Below, one piece after another: positions 12,838-26,600 of a DNA stretch of 64,000 bases. Position numbers and translations under genes: made by a program. A model generated the notes under the pieces. It was not told where the DNA came from. It ran no database searches and saw only the letters and a program-made list of their open reading frames with translations. Numbering within the stretch: the first letter of the stretch is position 1; each line of letters starts with the position of its first letter. The stretch is taken from contig NW_004450479.1 of assembly GCF_000321225.1 (NCBI RefSeq), forward strand, positions 1,066,236 through 1,130,235, written 5' to 3'. Source of the stretch: Odobenus rosmarus divergens. Taxonomy: Eukaryota > Chordata > Mammalia > Carnivora > Odobenidae.

Positions 12838-15800
12838 ATGGAAGGAACTGGCGTCGGCTTCCGGAAAGTGAGAGGGCCGGCGGGGCGGGGAACCGGGCGG
12901 CCGGGCGGCGGGACCGGGCGGCGGGCGCCGCGGCCCGGCCCCACGTGGGACTCACGTTCCCAGAATCGCGCCCTCTCCCCTCCGCGGGTGGGGTCCTGCA
13001 CCCGAGTCGCTGGAGGCCGAGCAGGCAGCCGGGTTTGCGGCAAGAGGGAGGGGTGTGCAGAAACCGGGCGGGGGCGGGGGGTGCGCTCGGACAGGAGCCC
13101 GGGCCCCACCACCGCCCTAACGGCCCGGGCGCCCGGGACCCCACAGGACTTGCTCTCAACCAGGTAGCGCGGAGTGGCTCCACCCGGCTCGCTGGTGGCC
13201 ACACTGCCTGCAGATTCTCAAGCTTCCCTTTGGCCCGTTGCCTCTCACGGGGCCCTGTGCTTCGCGTCCCACCTAAGCAGGGCTGAAACTGGCCCTCCTG
13301 GTCTGTGGTCCATCGTGGGGGCGGGGCGGGGTTGTGGCTCCGCACGTGTCCTCCTAGACACCAGTCAGGCACGCTTGCACGCCCTTGACATAGATTAACC
13401 CGTTAGGACATGGGTACAAGTCCTATCCTCACTTACCAGTGGAGAAACTGAGCCCATCCCACTTAGGAGCCTCACCATTTGCTCTGCCCCAGTGAGTGCG
13501 GTTCTGGGTGGCTGGGAAGGTATGGGGGCCCCTAAGGGCTTCCACCCCCTGCAGGCCGTGAGTGTCTTGAGTCTCACTTTGTGGGTCTGCCAAGGTTGGG
13601 AGGCACTGAGCCCTTGATATCAGTCCCAGGAAGGCCCGTGGGCCTTGCTCCACCAGTCCCGGTAGGAGTTACTGCCTTACAGAGAGGCGGGGATTCCCTG
13701 TGGCTTACTTTCTGCTTCAGCCTCCTCTTCTTTGTCACCCAGGAGGGTGGCTGGGCCCTGGCCCAGCAGCGGTTCATGACTGAAAAGGGAAAGCCACTGA
13801 GGCTAGGGTGACTTGGCAGAGTGGTCTTCACGAGAATCCCCCCATTATAATTGCTGGAGAAAGGAGCACCAGCAACCTGGACAGCCCTGAGTCCTCACCC
13901 CAAGGGCTCTGGCCAGAGCTGGGGTTACGATCATTACCCTTGAGCAGGCCTGCCCCAGGTGAGGGTGAGAGGGGCAGAGGGAAGCCGTAGGGGCTGCACG
14001 CAGTGAATGCGTCCCAGGTCCTGTCCTGCCCTCCCAAGTTTGAGTTACTCATCTGTTTAGGGGACCACCACCACATGCAGCTGGTGCTGACTCCTTTGGT
14101 GTCGGCAGCCCGGGTGCCGGAGGCCTGCTGGGGTAGCTCTTCCCGGTCCCAGGAGCAGGTGGGGCGGCGGAGCCTTGTGGGCCTTTTCCAGCACCTTCTT
14201 GGTAAGCAGCAAGAAGGACAGCAGGTGGCGCCAAGCCCTCACGGTCACTGCTGGGAGGGCAAGGCTGCGTCTGGAGTGACCCAGTGGCAAGTTCTTACCC
14301 GCCGGAGCCTGGGCCCCATGGCGTCCACTCCCTCCCTCTGCTCTTGGGCTTTGCCGAGCTGCACTGGGTGAGGCAGCAAAACCTCCAGAGACTAAAGCCG
14401 GAGGCGTGGCCGGTCCCCAGCCCCCCTTCCCTGCGCGACACCCCATTTCTGGGCTCCTCCTGCCTCCCGGCTGGCTCTGCTGACTCCTCATTCACAGCCT
14501 CTTCTGGCTGGACCCTGCTCTCTCTAACCTCCCTGGGTCCACCCCCCAAACCCTCATCATCCTTGGACCTTCTGGAAGGCTCTTCTCAGCTCCAGCCACC
14601 TACCCAGCCACTCTGCTTGGGTGCCTCATGCGTGTCCCTTACTTAGCATATGCCAAGCTGAGCTCCTGGCCCCCAAAATCTTTCCCCCACAGCCCCCAGC
14701 TCTGCAGAGTGGTGCCGTCCTTTAGGGGCTCAGGCCCCCCACCTTGAGGAGTCTCGGCTTGGACCCACCCTTATCTTGTCAGGAGGCCCTGTGGACATGC
14801 TCAGGCTCTGCCTCCCCTCCTCATGCATTCACCCTGACCGCCTATGGGCGCAGCGGCCCAGCCTCTGCCCAGTTGTGGGCTTCCCAAGTGGCCATCCCAG
14901 GCCCTGCATGTGGCTGACTCCAGAGAGGGACCTCAGAGGGAGCTGACCTGGCACCAAGAGCAGGGTCTGGCACAAGCAAGGCAGTGTAGGCGGTGTGGAC
15001 ACACCTGCCAAGGGGCCCACTGGAGGACAGCGCCTCAGCCCTGGGGGCAGGAGTGCAAGACTGCCCTGGAGCCCAGGAGGACCGGGTGGGCACCTGGGTT
15101 GCTCCCACCTGTCCACCACCTGTGTCTGACTTACGATCCTTCTGGAGGCATCGGGAGCTCCTCACTGCCCAGGCCCCCACCCTGGGAGGGCCTCTCCAGC
15201 ATCCAGAACTCAGTGCCCAGGGGGTCTGTGGCAGGCCAGGGGCAGTGCCGGGCCACTGACCCCCTGCCCCTGCCCCCCAGGACCTGGTGAGCAAGCTGCT
15301 GCAGCTGCACTTCACGAACAGCAAGACCAAAGGTTCGTGGGCACCAGCTGGAGGGCAGGGCCAGAGCACTGCTGCTCTGGGGTGGGGGCCGAGGCCTCGG
15401 GGAGGGCAGGGAGCCACGTGTGTGAGGAGTCGTCAGGTCGGAAGTAGTGAGGAGAGCAGTGGGGTGACCGGGGCGGTAGGGGAGGGCAGGGCACGGGTCC
15501 TGTAACCCACTCCCCTCCACGTTGCAGTCGGCGGGGACGCACTGCGGCTCATGGCGGAGCTGCTGACCATCTTCGTTGTGGGTGAGCCCGAGGGCCCCCG
15601 CAGTGTCCTCTGCTGTCCCACCCGGCCAGCCCTGACGCTGTCCCCTTGTTTTCTCGGCGGGGGGACTCCCACACACCTCTTGCCTGTCTCCCCACCAGCC
15701 CGAAGCTCTGTGTCCCCTGGTGCGGTCTTCTGAACCGCCAGCCGGCAGGGGTGGGGGAGGCAGCCCCAACCCCCCCAGCCCTCTCCCCCTCACCGACCTC

Positions 15801-16010
15801 CTGTGTGGTGGCAGAAGCGGCTGTCCGCAGTGTCCGGCAGGCCCAGGCAGAGGACCTGGCTCTCGTGGACGTGGACCAGCTGGAGAAGGTGCTGCCTCAG
15901 CTGGTAGGTGGGCCCAGGGGGGCCTATTGTCCCATCCTGCCCTCCCAGGAGCAGGGCTGGTGCCCATGGGCTCTGAGTGCTCTTCTCCCCCGCAGCTCCT
16001 GGACTTCTAG
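12838..16010 (+). CDS. CENPX: CENPX (MHF2/STRA13), histone-fold kinetochore and Fanconi-pathway protein (5 exons, complete)
   Basis: Exons: 12838-12867, 15281-15332, 15528-15581, 15815-15903 and 15996-16010 (30, 52, 54, 89, 15 nt; total 240 nt, 79 aa plus TAG). All introns are GT-AG; the exon 2 donor GTTCGT is weak. The protein starts [10 protein letters not shown], runs through [11 protein letters not shown] and [13 protein letters not shown], and ends [15 protein letters not shown], the CENPX histone fold. It is two residues shorter than the 81-aa human form, near the N terminus. Family knowledge: it pairs with CENPS (MHF1); the pair binds DNA with FANCM for replication-fork repair and joins CENP-T/W in the inner kinetochore. 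Intron 1 is 2.4 kb and contains only a short MIR-like piece (about 13405-13460). Confidence 0.97.
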
Positions 16011-16492
16011 GGGCCTCCACCCCCACTGCGGCCCGCTGTCCAAGCCAAGGCCAAGCCCCGCGCCCACATTTCTGTGGCCTCTGGCTTCAGACAAGGAAGG
16101 AGCTGCTGATGCCTGAGACAGACTCTCCTCCAGCCCCAGAGACTGAGCTAGGTCCTGGCAAATGCCCCACTCCTCCTGGTCTCTCTGTCCTGCTGCTGAC
16201 CGCCTGGACACAGCAGATGGGGGAGGTCGCTGAGGGGACCTGGGGGAGGGCAGGTGCCTTCCCCTTTACACGCAGCGTTGTGAGAGAAGCGCAGGGTCCT
16301 GGGAAAGCAGGTGCCAAGGAGCAGCGGGGGCCCGCCCGCCCGAGCAGGTGGCCTGTGTACCTTCTACAGATAAGCAAAGCTGCCCACAGGCTGACACCCC
16401 AACATCAGAGCTTCTGTGCAACCTTTTAACCATCTGATACCCCTCAGAAGATGCTTCCCTGAGCTATGAGTTTATTCTCACAAGGCAACGTC

Positions 16493-16498
16493 AATAAA
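16493..16498 (+). terminator. CENPX: CENPX poly(A) signal AATAAA
   Basis: AATAAA lies 483 bp after the CENPX stop, in the sequence GTCAATAAACC. It is the first canonical signal downstream. Confidence 0.8.
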
Positions 16499-16514
16499 CC
16501 AAAGCTGCCTCTCA

Positions 16515-17525
16515 GACCCGCCTCCCTGTTGCCATTAATCGCCCAAAGTCAAGTTGCTTCAAAGCCTCCTGGCCTGCCGGTCCACGCTGCTGGAAGGGAA
16601 GCACAGCTCGGGGGAGACCGCATGCGTGAGAGCCCTGCCGGGGGCCACAGCAGGGGCCACTGAAACCTGAGCCCTCACACATGAGGCCGCTCACTGGGAG
16701 CACAGAACGGTGCTCCTGCCACGAGCCCAGGAATGTCGCTGCGGGCAGGGCCTGCTGGTGGAGACCAGCTGCATGGGACCTGTCAGGAGCTTGGGGTGGT
16801 GTGGCTGCCCTTGGATATGCGGGGGCCTCGCCGCCCCCCAGCCCCGCCCTCCACCCTGCAGCACCCACCTCGCTTTAGCTCTGACACCTGCCCAGTGACT
16901 GCAATCAGGACACACAGAGCTGCAGAATGTCCCCTGGGGAGGGACACCAGCCGCCCCACCCACCGCGGGAATGGGGGGGGGGACCCTGAGGACCTCCAGG
17001 GGCAGCCTCGCCCACACCTGAGCAGGACATGGGCTGGGGGGCAGGACTGCCCTCCCGGATTTAGCCCCGCTGGCTGCTTCCTGCACCCCCCGCCACGCCA
17101 GCCCCCCAGCTCTGCTCCCCAGCCTCTCCTCGGGGAGCCCATGGCAGTGATCAGACCTGAAGGGAAGGCTGAGGCTGGCCGGAACCCACGCGCGCAGCCA
17201 CTGAGAAGTGCGCTCAGGTCGGGGAGTGCGGGGCCAGGCTGCCCTCACCACGCATCCTCCAGTCCCCGTCCTGGTGCTAAGGCGGCCCTGCCTACACGCA
17301 GCCCTGCAAGCTAATGCCTGGGGCCTTTCTCGCACAGGTCCTCACGGGAGGGGTAACTCGGGTCAACTGGGTGAAATCAACGGCTCAGGGAGGACACCTG
17401 TGCCTTTGTTCACAGGCACGTGGCACCCCACCCAGGCCCACCCAGGTCCAGACCCACTGCAGGACCAATGGGCCCAGGGGACAGAGGGGGCCCTTTTCTG
17501 GAGAAAAGACGACAGGAGGATCTTG
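16515..17525. other. Convergent spacer between CENPX and ASPSCR1; no gene seen
   Basis: About 1 kb of GC-rich DNA separates the two inferred poly(A) sites. Several long open frames exist on both strands, but none shows splice-consistent or recognisable protein sequence; they are due to low stop-codon density in GC-rich DNA. Confidence 0.6.
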
Positions 17526-17540
17526 AGAGCAGCTCACACC

Positions 17541-17546
17541 TTTATT
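17541..17546 (-). terminator. ASPSCR1: ASPSCR1 poly(A) signal AATAAA
   Basis: The plus strand reads TTTATT in CACCTTTATTCCCG, giving AATAAA on the minus strand 63 bp after the ASPSCR1 stop codon. This implies a very short 3' UTR. Confidence 0.85.
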
Positions 17547-17608
17547 CCCGTTCAGGGTGGGGAAGGCTCCTGCGGCCGGCACACAGGGCACATCCGGGCT
17601 GGTGGCGC

Positions 17609-20600
17609 TCACCTCTTGCCGGCTGCAATGTGAACGCCAGGATGACCTCGGGGTCCCTGGGTCGGCAGCCCCCTCCCTCTCCGCTGCGCCTGCTACAGTA
17701 CCTGGCAGCTTCAGCCACTTGGGCACCTTGCCCAGATCCCTCCTGACCGGCTGGGCCGTCCCGGGGCTGGGTTCAGGGAGCCCCACTGCCCCTGCCTCGG
17801 CCATTGGCTCCAATTCAAGGGGTGCAGGGTCAGGGGCTGACATCGGGGGTGGGGTTCCAGCAGTCCTGGACATGCACCTGCGGACAGAAAGCTGGGGTAC
17901 AGCATGTCTGACGCACTAGGGCAGGGGCTCTCCCCTCCCCACTGCCCGCACTCACCTGGCCACCAGCACATCCGCCGCAGACGGGGAGACCGTGTGTTCC
18001 AGCAGCCGAGGCTCCAGGAAGAGGCCTGCGGGACACCGAGCCCACCCTCAGGCCATGGAGGGGGCCCCCCGCCCATTATTGCTCTACTGTGGGAGGGGAC
18101 AGGGCCCAGGCAAGTGGCTGTCCTGGTAATAGGGTATCGGGCACAGATCTCCCTCCCAGACTGGAAAGAAGTCCCTACCCTGGGGCATATGATGAGCCAG
18201 GACACTGGGCCCAGTGCCGGCCAGCCATGATGGGCAAAGAGAGGGGCCCCCACCCACCTGTCAGTTCCTCGGCTCCAAAGTGCACAAGGGCCGCAGGGAA
18301 GAGATTTGCCTGTAGGGAGAACAGGGGGCAGCTCAGGGCACCAGGCGGGCATCATGGGCGGGCAGAGGCCATAGGAGAGGGACAGGTGGGCTGCACCCCA
18401 CTTTTGTGGTGGCCTCTTGTGGGGCACTCACCGGGACCAGGGCTCCGCTGAGGAGGCTCACAGCCCCAGCCAGGTCTCTCCTGCAAGCGCAGTCCACTGC
18501 CCAGCACCCCCATGAGCTGCCCCCAGCCCAGCAATACCAGTCTGCCCTCTGGCACCAACCCCAGTGCAAGCCAGGCCGGCTAGGAGACCACAGCGGTCCT
18601 CCAGGAGCCCACCCCAAGCACCAAATGAAGAGGAAGTTCTTGTGATGTGTGCAAGCTGGGGGAACCCGGCCTGGAAGCCCCTACCCTCAGCAAAGACTTC
18701 AAGAGGCCGACAGGCCAGAGGAGATAAAGGTGGACAGAGAGAACGCATGGAGGGGACGGGGAGGTACGGAGAGGAAAACGGGCAGCACAGATCGGAGAAC
18801 AGAGAGCGCAGGGGTCTGCGGCCACGGCCAGATGGGCCACCTTCAGGCTCAGGGGAAGCGCCCAGACCTGTGGAGAGCGGGGACCCTCGGCTGGCCCAGG
18901 CCCAGGTACGGGGAGTAGGGGGGCTCCTGGAGCCAAGGGGCTTTGAGCGTCCTGGGCAGGGAGGTGCTACCCAGGTCAGCTACCTCTGAGAGTTCGCTAC
19001 CCAAGACCCCCAAAGCCCACACTCGAGGTCCCTGACTGGGGAAAGAGTGGGAGCCAGGCAGTGAGAAGCCCCGCCCACAGGGAGGGTGCTGTTGGGGGGG
19101 CGGGCCCCCACACCCCAACCCAGGTGGGCTGGGAACTGCCTCTCCTAAGTCTCCTTCCCTGGGGGTAGTGGTGCAGGGTTCCTGCTCAGGTGTGTGTTAA
19201 GGATGACACGCAGGGAGCTGAACTCAAGGCTGCAAGCGGGGACCCCAGGGTCTCCCACGCTGCACCTGAGGACTAGGGCTGCAAGCCCTAAAGCTGGCCA
19301 GAGGGTCCTTGTCCTCCGCCCTCAGTGGAAGGGGCAGCCACCAGGTGAGCCCTTCCCCTCCGCTCTCTTGGAGGAAGCTTCAAAGGCCAAGCCTAGGATC
19401 CCGAAGAACAAAGCTGAGGACAGGCCAGATCTGAAAACCCCACACCCTATCCCGACACTGGCATCAAAGCCTCAACTCAGAGGCACTGCCTGCACCAGGG
19501 CCCTGGAGGCACCAGGAGCCAGGGAGCAGGAAGGGGGCACAGAGACCACAGTGTCCAACCCTCCCCAGGAGCCTCAGCTTGGTTGACCCTCTGGGCACCA
19601 TGGCCATTTTCAGTGAGCACGAGAATGTTCCACCTGGCAGGGCAGCCTGGGGGCTGCAGGGCTTCAAGCCTCGAAGGACCTCTCTCACCAGCCGGGAGTC
19701 CTCCAGGGCCCTTGGGGCACCTCCTCGTGACCCCAGCCTCCCACCAGAACTACCCCACTTGCCTGCTGGCATCTCTGGGATTCCAACCAAACAAGGGGTG
19801 AGCAGACAGCACAGCAGGCCGCCATGACCGCCAGGATGGAGACCCTGCCCCTCTGCTCAGGCAGAGAAGGTCTATGCAGATCATGGCCGTCTTCAGGACC
19901 GGCTAAAGCTGACCCCTGGACCCTACGTGAGGCCGAGGGCAGAGGGGTCCCCGGGGCTCAGGACAGCACCAGCACTGAAGGAAGCAGATCTGATGGGCAC
20001 CGGGGGCGCCTGCGCCCACCAACGGCACCCCCACCTCTTCCCACACCCTTGTCCACAGCCCCACCCTCCCCCGCACCCCTCTCCTGGCCCAGTGGCCAAA
20101 AGGGGCAGCTGGGCCGCCGTCCCTCACACCTACCACAAGCTGTCACTCTCTGGAGCTCAGGACTGGCCCCCCGGCAGCCTCCCGGGCAGCCAGCAGCCAG
20201 AGCACAGCCCTGCCAGGGACATGAAAGCCGGCGGCTTCCGCGCCCACGCCTGCTCACCCACACAAGGGAGGAAGACTTCCTTCCCCGAGCCCTGCCAGCT
20301 CTCTGATCGCGGGCGGGCGGGGACACCACCCCGCGCAGAGGCCCCCACAGCTCCAGGCAGAGCTGATGGATGAAAGGAGACAGCTGCTGGTAACAGGGGG
20401 CAGAGTGTCACCAGGAATCAGGCTGCTCGAGCAGGAGGACAGGCAGCACCCCAGGGCTCCCAACTGGGGTGGGAGGGGCGGCGGGACTGGGCGCTGGTCC
20501 CCCTCCATCCCGAAGCATCTCCTAAATTCAGTGTTTATCAACAGGCTGGCCAGCGAGGCAGAGTGGGAAGGAGGCACGGCGGGATGAAGGAAGAGGCCTA

Positions 20601-23600
20601 GCGCCTCTGGGGCTCCTGGGGGCTGAGAAGGGGGAGCTTGTGGGGGGGGGCGCAGCACCCTGCTGCCGCCCACCCTGACTCCTTTCCTTGGTAAGCTTCC
20701 AGCCTCTGTGGGATCTTGCCCCATGTCCCCCACAACGGTGGCAGCCCCAGGCAGGAGGCAGACCCCCTTGCCCCAGCTCAGACCTCTGCAGGGCCTGCCA
20801 GCCATTTAACAAGGCCCGGTTTCTGGTACTAATTAAAATATCTGAGAAGACTTTGAAGAGGAAACCATTAGGCCAGAGGGCTGGGGAGGCCCCAGGCTAC
20901 CCTCCCAGGGCCAAAGGGACAGGACATTCCTCCTGGCTCTGGAAGGCAGCCCCGGGCAGGACAGGGCACCACACCAAATCCACGCTCCTCACCTCACCTT
21001 CAGGAGCTCTGGGGGCCATAGGGAGGGTCGGGCGGAAGCAGACACCAGCTACTGGGGAGGGCACAGCGCCCATTCCTGGCAGAGGCCTCGGGGTCCAGGG
21101 GAAAAGGCAGCAGCCCCTGCAGCCTGGGGCCGAACTAGCCTGCCAGCCACCACCCCAGGGCCCTGCAGGCAGCCAGCCACCTGCAGGTGAGGCCTCGGAC
21201 CCCTGACCCTCTGGGGGAGCCCCCTCTCACACAGACCCCAGGGCAGGGAGCTCCACGGCCCGCAGGCCGTCCCGGCTCAGGAAGGCTGGCAGCCCACCGG
21301 GCAGGCCCCTCCCCGCCGGGGCAGGAAGCGGAGGAGGCTGGAAAGCCCCAGCACCAGCTTCAGAGGTGCTCTGCCCCCCACCCAGTCCACCCGTCTACAA
21401 GGCGTCATTATCCTCCCGACCGAGGCTCACCCTCCAGAGCCAGGCCCGCTGCACCTGCATCCCCCGCCCCCCGCCCGAGTGCCGGTACCTGAAAGAGGGT
21501 CAGCGTGGGGTCATCCAGGACGCTTTTTGGAGGAGTGATGACTGCAAAGAAATAGCTGTCGGGGCGGGAAGCACCCTGCCCCCACCCCTCATCCACACTC
21601 CCCAGGGAAGAGAGGCCTGATTGGGGGGGAGGGCCAGGGCCCACGGCCCCAGCTGGGGTGTTTCCAAGGAGCCCCCTCAGCTCGGAGCCCTCTGCCCACC
21701 TCTCTGCTGCTGCAAAAACCCTGGCAGGGGGCTTAGGGGCTCGGTGGCCTGGGGCGGACCTACCCCCAGGGAGCCCGTGCCCCACACAGTGCCCTGCACA
21801 ACCCGGTGGCCTGACTCCTCCCTACCCAGATGCCCTTGGAGGGGGAAGCTCCTAGAAGCCTGGGGGAGGGGGGGCAGGCTGGAGGCAGAGGGTGCAGGGG
21901 TGCTGAGGTGGGGCAAAAGCCAACCTCCCTTCCCAATTCCCACGGTCCTTGGACCTGGCTCAGATACCAGTGGGGTTCACATGTTTGGGACAGCCCACCA
22001 CGATACTGCTTCTAGGGGGAAAGCTGCTTCAAGTCCCAGCTGAGAGGGATCGGGGCCCACTGACGCCCAGATGCTGGAACTCACACAGGTGGAAGGGCAG
22101 CTCAGGGTTCCCCAGGTGGCTCCTCACGAAGTCCTGCAGGTCCCCCACTGGAGAACGGAGCACAGGGTAAGCACAACGCTGCACGGAGGGGCACAGGCCC
22201 CCTGCAGACCCGCTCCAGGGCCGGCCCCATCCTAGGGTGGAACAAGCCAGGTCCCCCCTCTGCACAGACCCCCACGACGCTGCAGCCCGGGCCGCCCCGG
22301 GCAGCTTACCGCCTCCGCCTCAGGTCCTGCACGACACCGTTCCCAGCCTCAGGCCAAACTGAGGCTCCAGGGGTAGAAATCCAAGCTTGCTCCTTCCACA
22401 GCACTCCCAGGTGCTCAGCCTGGCTAGGCCCCCACCCTGCTGCAGGAGTGCCCCTCCCTCTGCCTCTTAGCCTGCCCGCTCTCCAATCCTGAGCTCTGCC
22501 CTAGGGAGGCCCTCGAGCTCTTGGGCATAGGTCGCCGGGGACATTCAGGACTGGCGGCACTGCCGCACTCCTTCTGGGCTGCAGCCCCAAGCCAGAGAGC
22601 CCTGGTGTTGGGGGTGGTGGGGGTGCTGGGCCCACCCATCCTCTGGGTACTCCCCTGTCTTGCCTGTGCCCTGAACAGGTGGGCACATGGGGGCGCTCAG
22701 CACCTGGGCACCCCAGCCCTGTGCCCACCCCCGACATGCTCTGCAAGCTCAGTCTGCCCCACAGAGATGACAACAACCTAGAAACACCCACGACCCCCAA
22801 AGGCCAGGCAGCCGCAGCCCCACGGCCTGGAAGAAAGAAGCCAGGAGGCACTTGGAGGGGCTCAGGGGGACCCTCCCTCCTCCCGCCCCGGACGCCCAGG
22901 CGGGGCCACTTACCTGTCTCGTTAGGGCGGAAGAAGCCCTGCAGGATGTAGCGGTCAGGGAACAGGACCCTCAGGACCACCTGGGCCACAAGGAGCCAAG
23001 GTGTCAGCAGGAATGGCCAAAAGTGGTCCCGCTGCACCCCTAGGCCCACAATGGCCAGGTCCCCCGACCCAGGTTAGAAGACACCAGGGCTGGGGCAGGC
23101 AGAAGGGCCAGCTACCACCCCGCCCCGGCCATCCCTGGCCTGCTCCCTGGCCTGCCAGACCCGAGGGGCTGGTCATAAACCATAGCCGTGCAGGCCTTGT
23201 GGGAAGCGCGGGTGACCCCAGCCAGGGGCGCGCGGGTGAGGCACGTGCTCGCTGCAGGTCCCCCGCAGCCCTTCTCCATACCTTAGGGTAGCGCTCCAGC
23301 TTCTCCCTCATCTGAGCCTCCCTGAAAGCCCTGGTCACTAAGGGCGCTTCTTCCAGTCGCTTCCTGCAGGGGGAGCGGGTGGGAGCGTGAAGGTCTGGGG
23401 TCTCCACGGCCAACCCAAGTGGAAGGTCTCCACACCAGGCTCCGTGGACTATTCCCCACACAGAGCCAGATGGGATGGGGGCCCTGACCCTCAGACATGC
23501 TACTGAGGATGCGGGAGCAGGGAGACGCTGACAGGGCCGCCAACGGGCACACCCACCGCTCACTCTTGAGCTGGGCCAGGCGTCTCCTCACGTCATCCAC

Positions 23601-26600
23601 GGTCACTTCGAAGAACTCGTCCGGCAGCTCCGCAGGCCAGGCCTGGAGCAGCTCCTCCAGGTCGGGGTGGCACACCACAGGGTCCCGATCCACCGGCTGG
23701 TGGGCAGAGGGCTCAGCTGATACAGGCCCCCCAGAGCCCACACTCCTGACTGTGGGGCTGGCTCGCCCGGGCCTCACAGCTGGAGAGACCACGCAGACCC
23801 CTGAGCCAAGCCCACACCCTCACTGGCCACCCCGGTCAGCCTGTAGCCAGGGCCAGAGGGCCAGGACTGGAGACCCTCCTTCCATGCCTCCTGCTCAGCC
23901 ACACGGACACAGAGACCCTCACTCACCGGCAGGGCATGGGGCCCTGGAGGCTCGACACAGCCAGGTCAGGCTGGCCAGGCACCCTCCTGCTGGGGGGCTC
24001 GGGGAGTGGGCTGAGGGCCAGCCTGGCAGGGCCAGCCTTTCCCAGCAGCTCCTGTGCTCACCTCCTGTCTCCATGGGAACCTCCCTGTTGTCACGGTCCC
24101 CCAAATAGAGAGCAAACTCGGGGAGCATCACCCTGGTTGAGGCCACATGAGGGGCTCCCCAAGAGGGCAGGGGAAGCGAAAGCCCCCAAATTAGAGGCTT
24201 GGCAGAAACCTGCCAGCCACTGGCCCCACAGCCTGGCTGCCCCCAGACCACCCTCTGACCACCCTGGAGACGCAGAAAGGGACAGCATCACTTCTAATTG
24301 GCGGCGAGGAGGGAGGAGAAAGGAAATCGTGAGGCAGGGTTTGCTTGGCCCAAAGCGCCGCCAGGGAGGTAACTGCCACTATGAGTCGCGTGGCCACGGC
24401 GGTGGGACACCTCTCGGCACCAAGGCTGCCATGGGGGGGCCAGGCCTGACCGGGGCATGCAGGTCCCGGCCCAGGAGACCACCCTCTGCCCTCCGCCTCC
24501 CACCGCCTCTCTGTACCAGGCCGTGGGCCTGGCAGGCTCTGGGAGCATCCTTCCCCAGCGGACCCTCCCTACAGCCATCCCCACAGCCCGTCCTGCTCTG
24601 CAGGCCAGGCTCACCGCCCCAGGGACCAACACACCTGCCAGGGTCTCTAAGGCTAACTCCCCAGCCACATCCGAGGCCTTGATCATCCACCCTGGCAGGC
24701 CTTAGGTCCCTGTGGTCCGGGGAGTGCACAGCAGGGCCAGGCCTCGCGAAGCACCTCCCCGCCCAGTGACAGGAGGCGGGCTCTCATCAGGAAGCCCCTC
24801 TGACCTGGAGGCACGGGGGCAGAGCAGCTGCCAAGGGCTGGCTGAGGTTCTGGCGGCAGGGCCTGTAGGTGGCTGGCCGAGGCCCGTGGGGGCTGCCCCT
24901 CTGAAGCCACAAGGATCCTGCGCCACTGCGGGCAGTCTACACCAGAGCTTTTTATAACAAGATGCCAGGCGCCAGGCTGCCCCCCACAGCCATGGCGCCT
25001 GCATTCCAGAAGGGCCAAGAGCTGGCCTGGGCGCCCGGGGCGGGGTGTTGGGAGGAGCGAGGGCAGGACGTGGATGCGCCGGAGCCGGGCACCGCCGTGT
25101 TCATTCAAGCACGAAGCCTAGAGGCTAACGCGTGGGTCTAAGGCCACCCTGTCACGGTCTCTCCCTTGGAGGGCCCAGCCACGTGGTGGCGTGCGGTCCG
25201 TGGCTGAGCGCTCAGACCTGGCCGGCGAAGCCAGTCCCAGGGAGTCCTGCCCACTGGGTTCTCGAGGTCCCCCTGGGCACTTCCAGGACCTGACCTGGGG
25301 TGCAACTGTGGGCTGCTGGCAGTGCTGATGACCCCAAGGCCCACAGCCCTCTCCCCAGGCGATTTCCAGAACGGGGGACACCAGCCACTGGCTCCGCGCT
25401 GTTCAAGGGCCACGGACTCTCGGTCAGAAAACAAAATGGACAAAATCCTTCTGGGTTTTGTATCTACTTTTGATTCCTTCTCTCCTCCCCCATCTCTCTC
25501 TGCTCCAGAAACCTGTGTGTCACACGGAGGCCAGGAGCCGGGCCCCACGCAGGAACCAGAGTGCTGGGGCAGAGCCACCAGCAGAGCCTGGGGCCAGACC
25601 TCCTGATGTCCTGGCCCAGGCAGGCCCTGTCCCACAGGAACAGACCAAAGTCCGCGGCTGGGCTGTTAGGAATTACCATCCTACTGCCCAGTGACGAAGG
25701 GGGAAGCCAGGCAGCTTTAACACCTCCGCGTGGCCTTCCACGGCAGAGGAGAGGCGCTGGGGTCGGAGGGGGCTGGGGAGGTTAGAGCTCAGCAGCTGCC
25801 AGGCGGAGCCCTGGTGCTCACGCCCCACACTGCCAGCACCCTGCCCTCCTCTGCCGTTCCTGGTCCCGGCAGTCACTACGCACGGCTCCCGTCCTAGGCG
25901 CGTTTAGGGAGAGGTTTCTGGATGGACAGCACAGCTCTAGGAGGAGACGTCCTCAGGGAAAGAGCACGCATGTGGCAGCAACCATAAGGGACACCTATGG
26001 CGCAACGGAGGACAGGTGGACAGAGAGCGAGCAGGACAGGTCAATGGCCATATCTGCAAAGTGGGTAACACTGGCCAGGAGCCCGGGGGGCACAGGGAGG
26101 GGCAGGAACACCCTCTGCGGCTGACGACAGCCCAAGGCTGGACAGATGCTGGACAGACACGCAGCCCATTCAGAGGTGGGGATGCAGGGACCGACCACCG
26201 GCTGCAGGCGGCCGGCAGAAGGCGACCTGCTTCGCCAGGATGGGACGGAGGAGGGAAGCTGCAGAGGAGGCGTGGGGCCTTGCCTGCCCTTGGCCCCACA
26301 CCAGGCTCGGTGCGGCCGAAGGCAAAGCCCGGCACCAGCGTGGAGGGCCCGGGAGGGCCGGGCAGGCTGGGCGCTGGCCGACACCCTGCAGCAGCGGCCT
26401 CGTGAGTGGCCACTGGCCCCCCGAGCATCCACCGGGCACCCGGGGCCCCTCCTGTCGGAAGTGGCCTCACCGCTGCTGAGGGTTCATTTTCTTGACAGTA
26501 ATTTTCCGGGATGTGATGACACACAGAGAAAAAAATGTAAAACCGACTTGGGGGTGACCTCAAGCCCAGATTTTCCAGCTTTCCTGTGAGGGCTCTTGTT

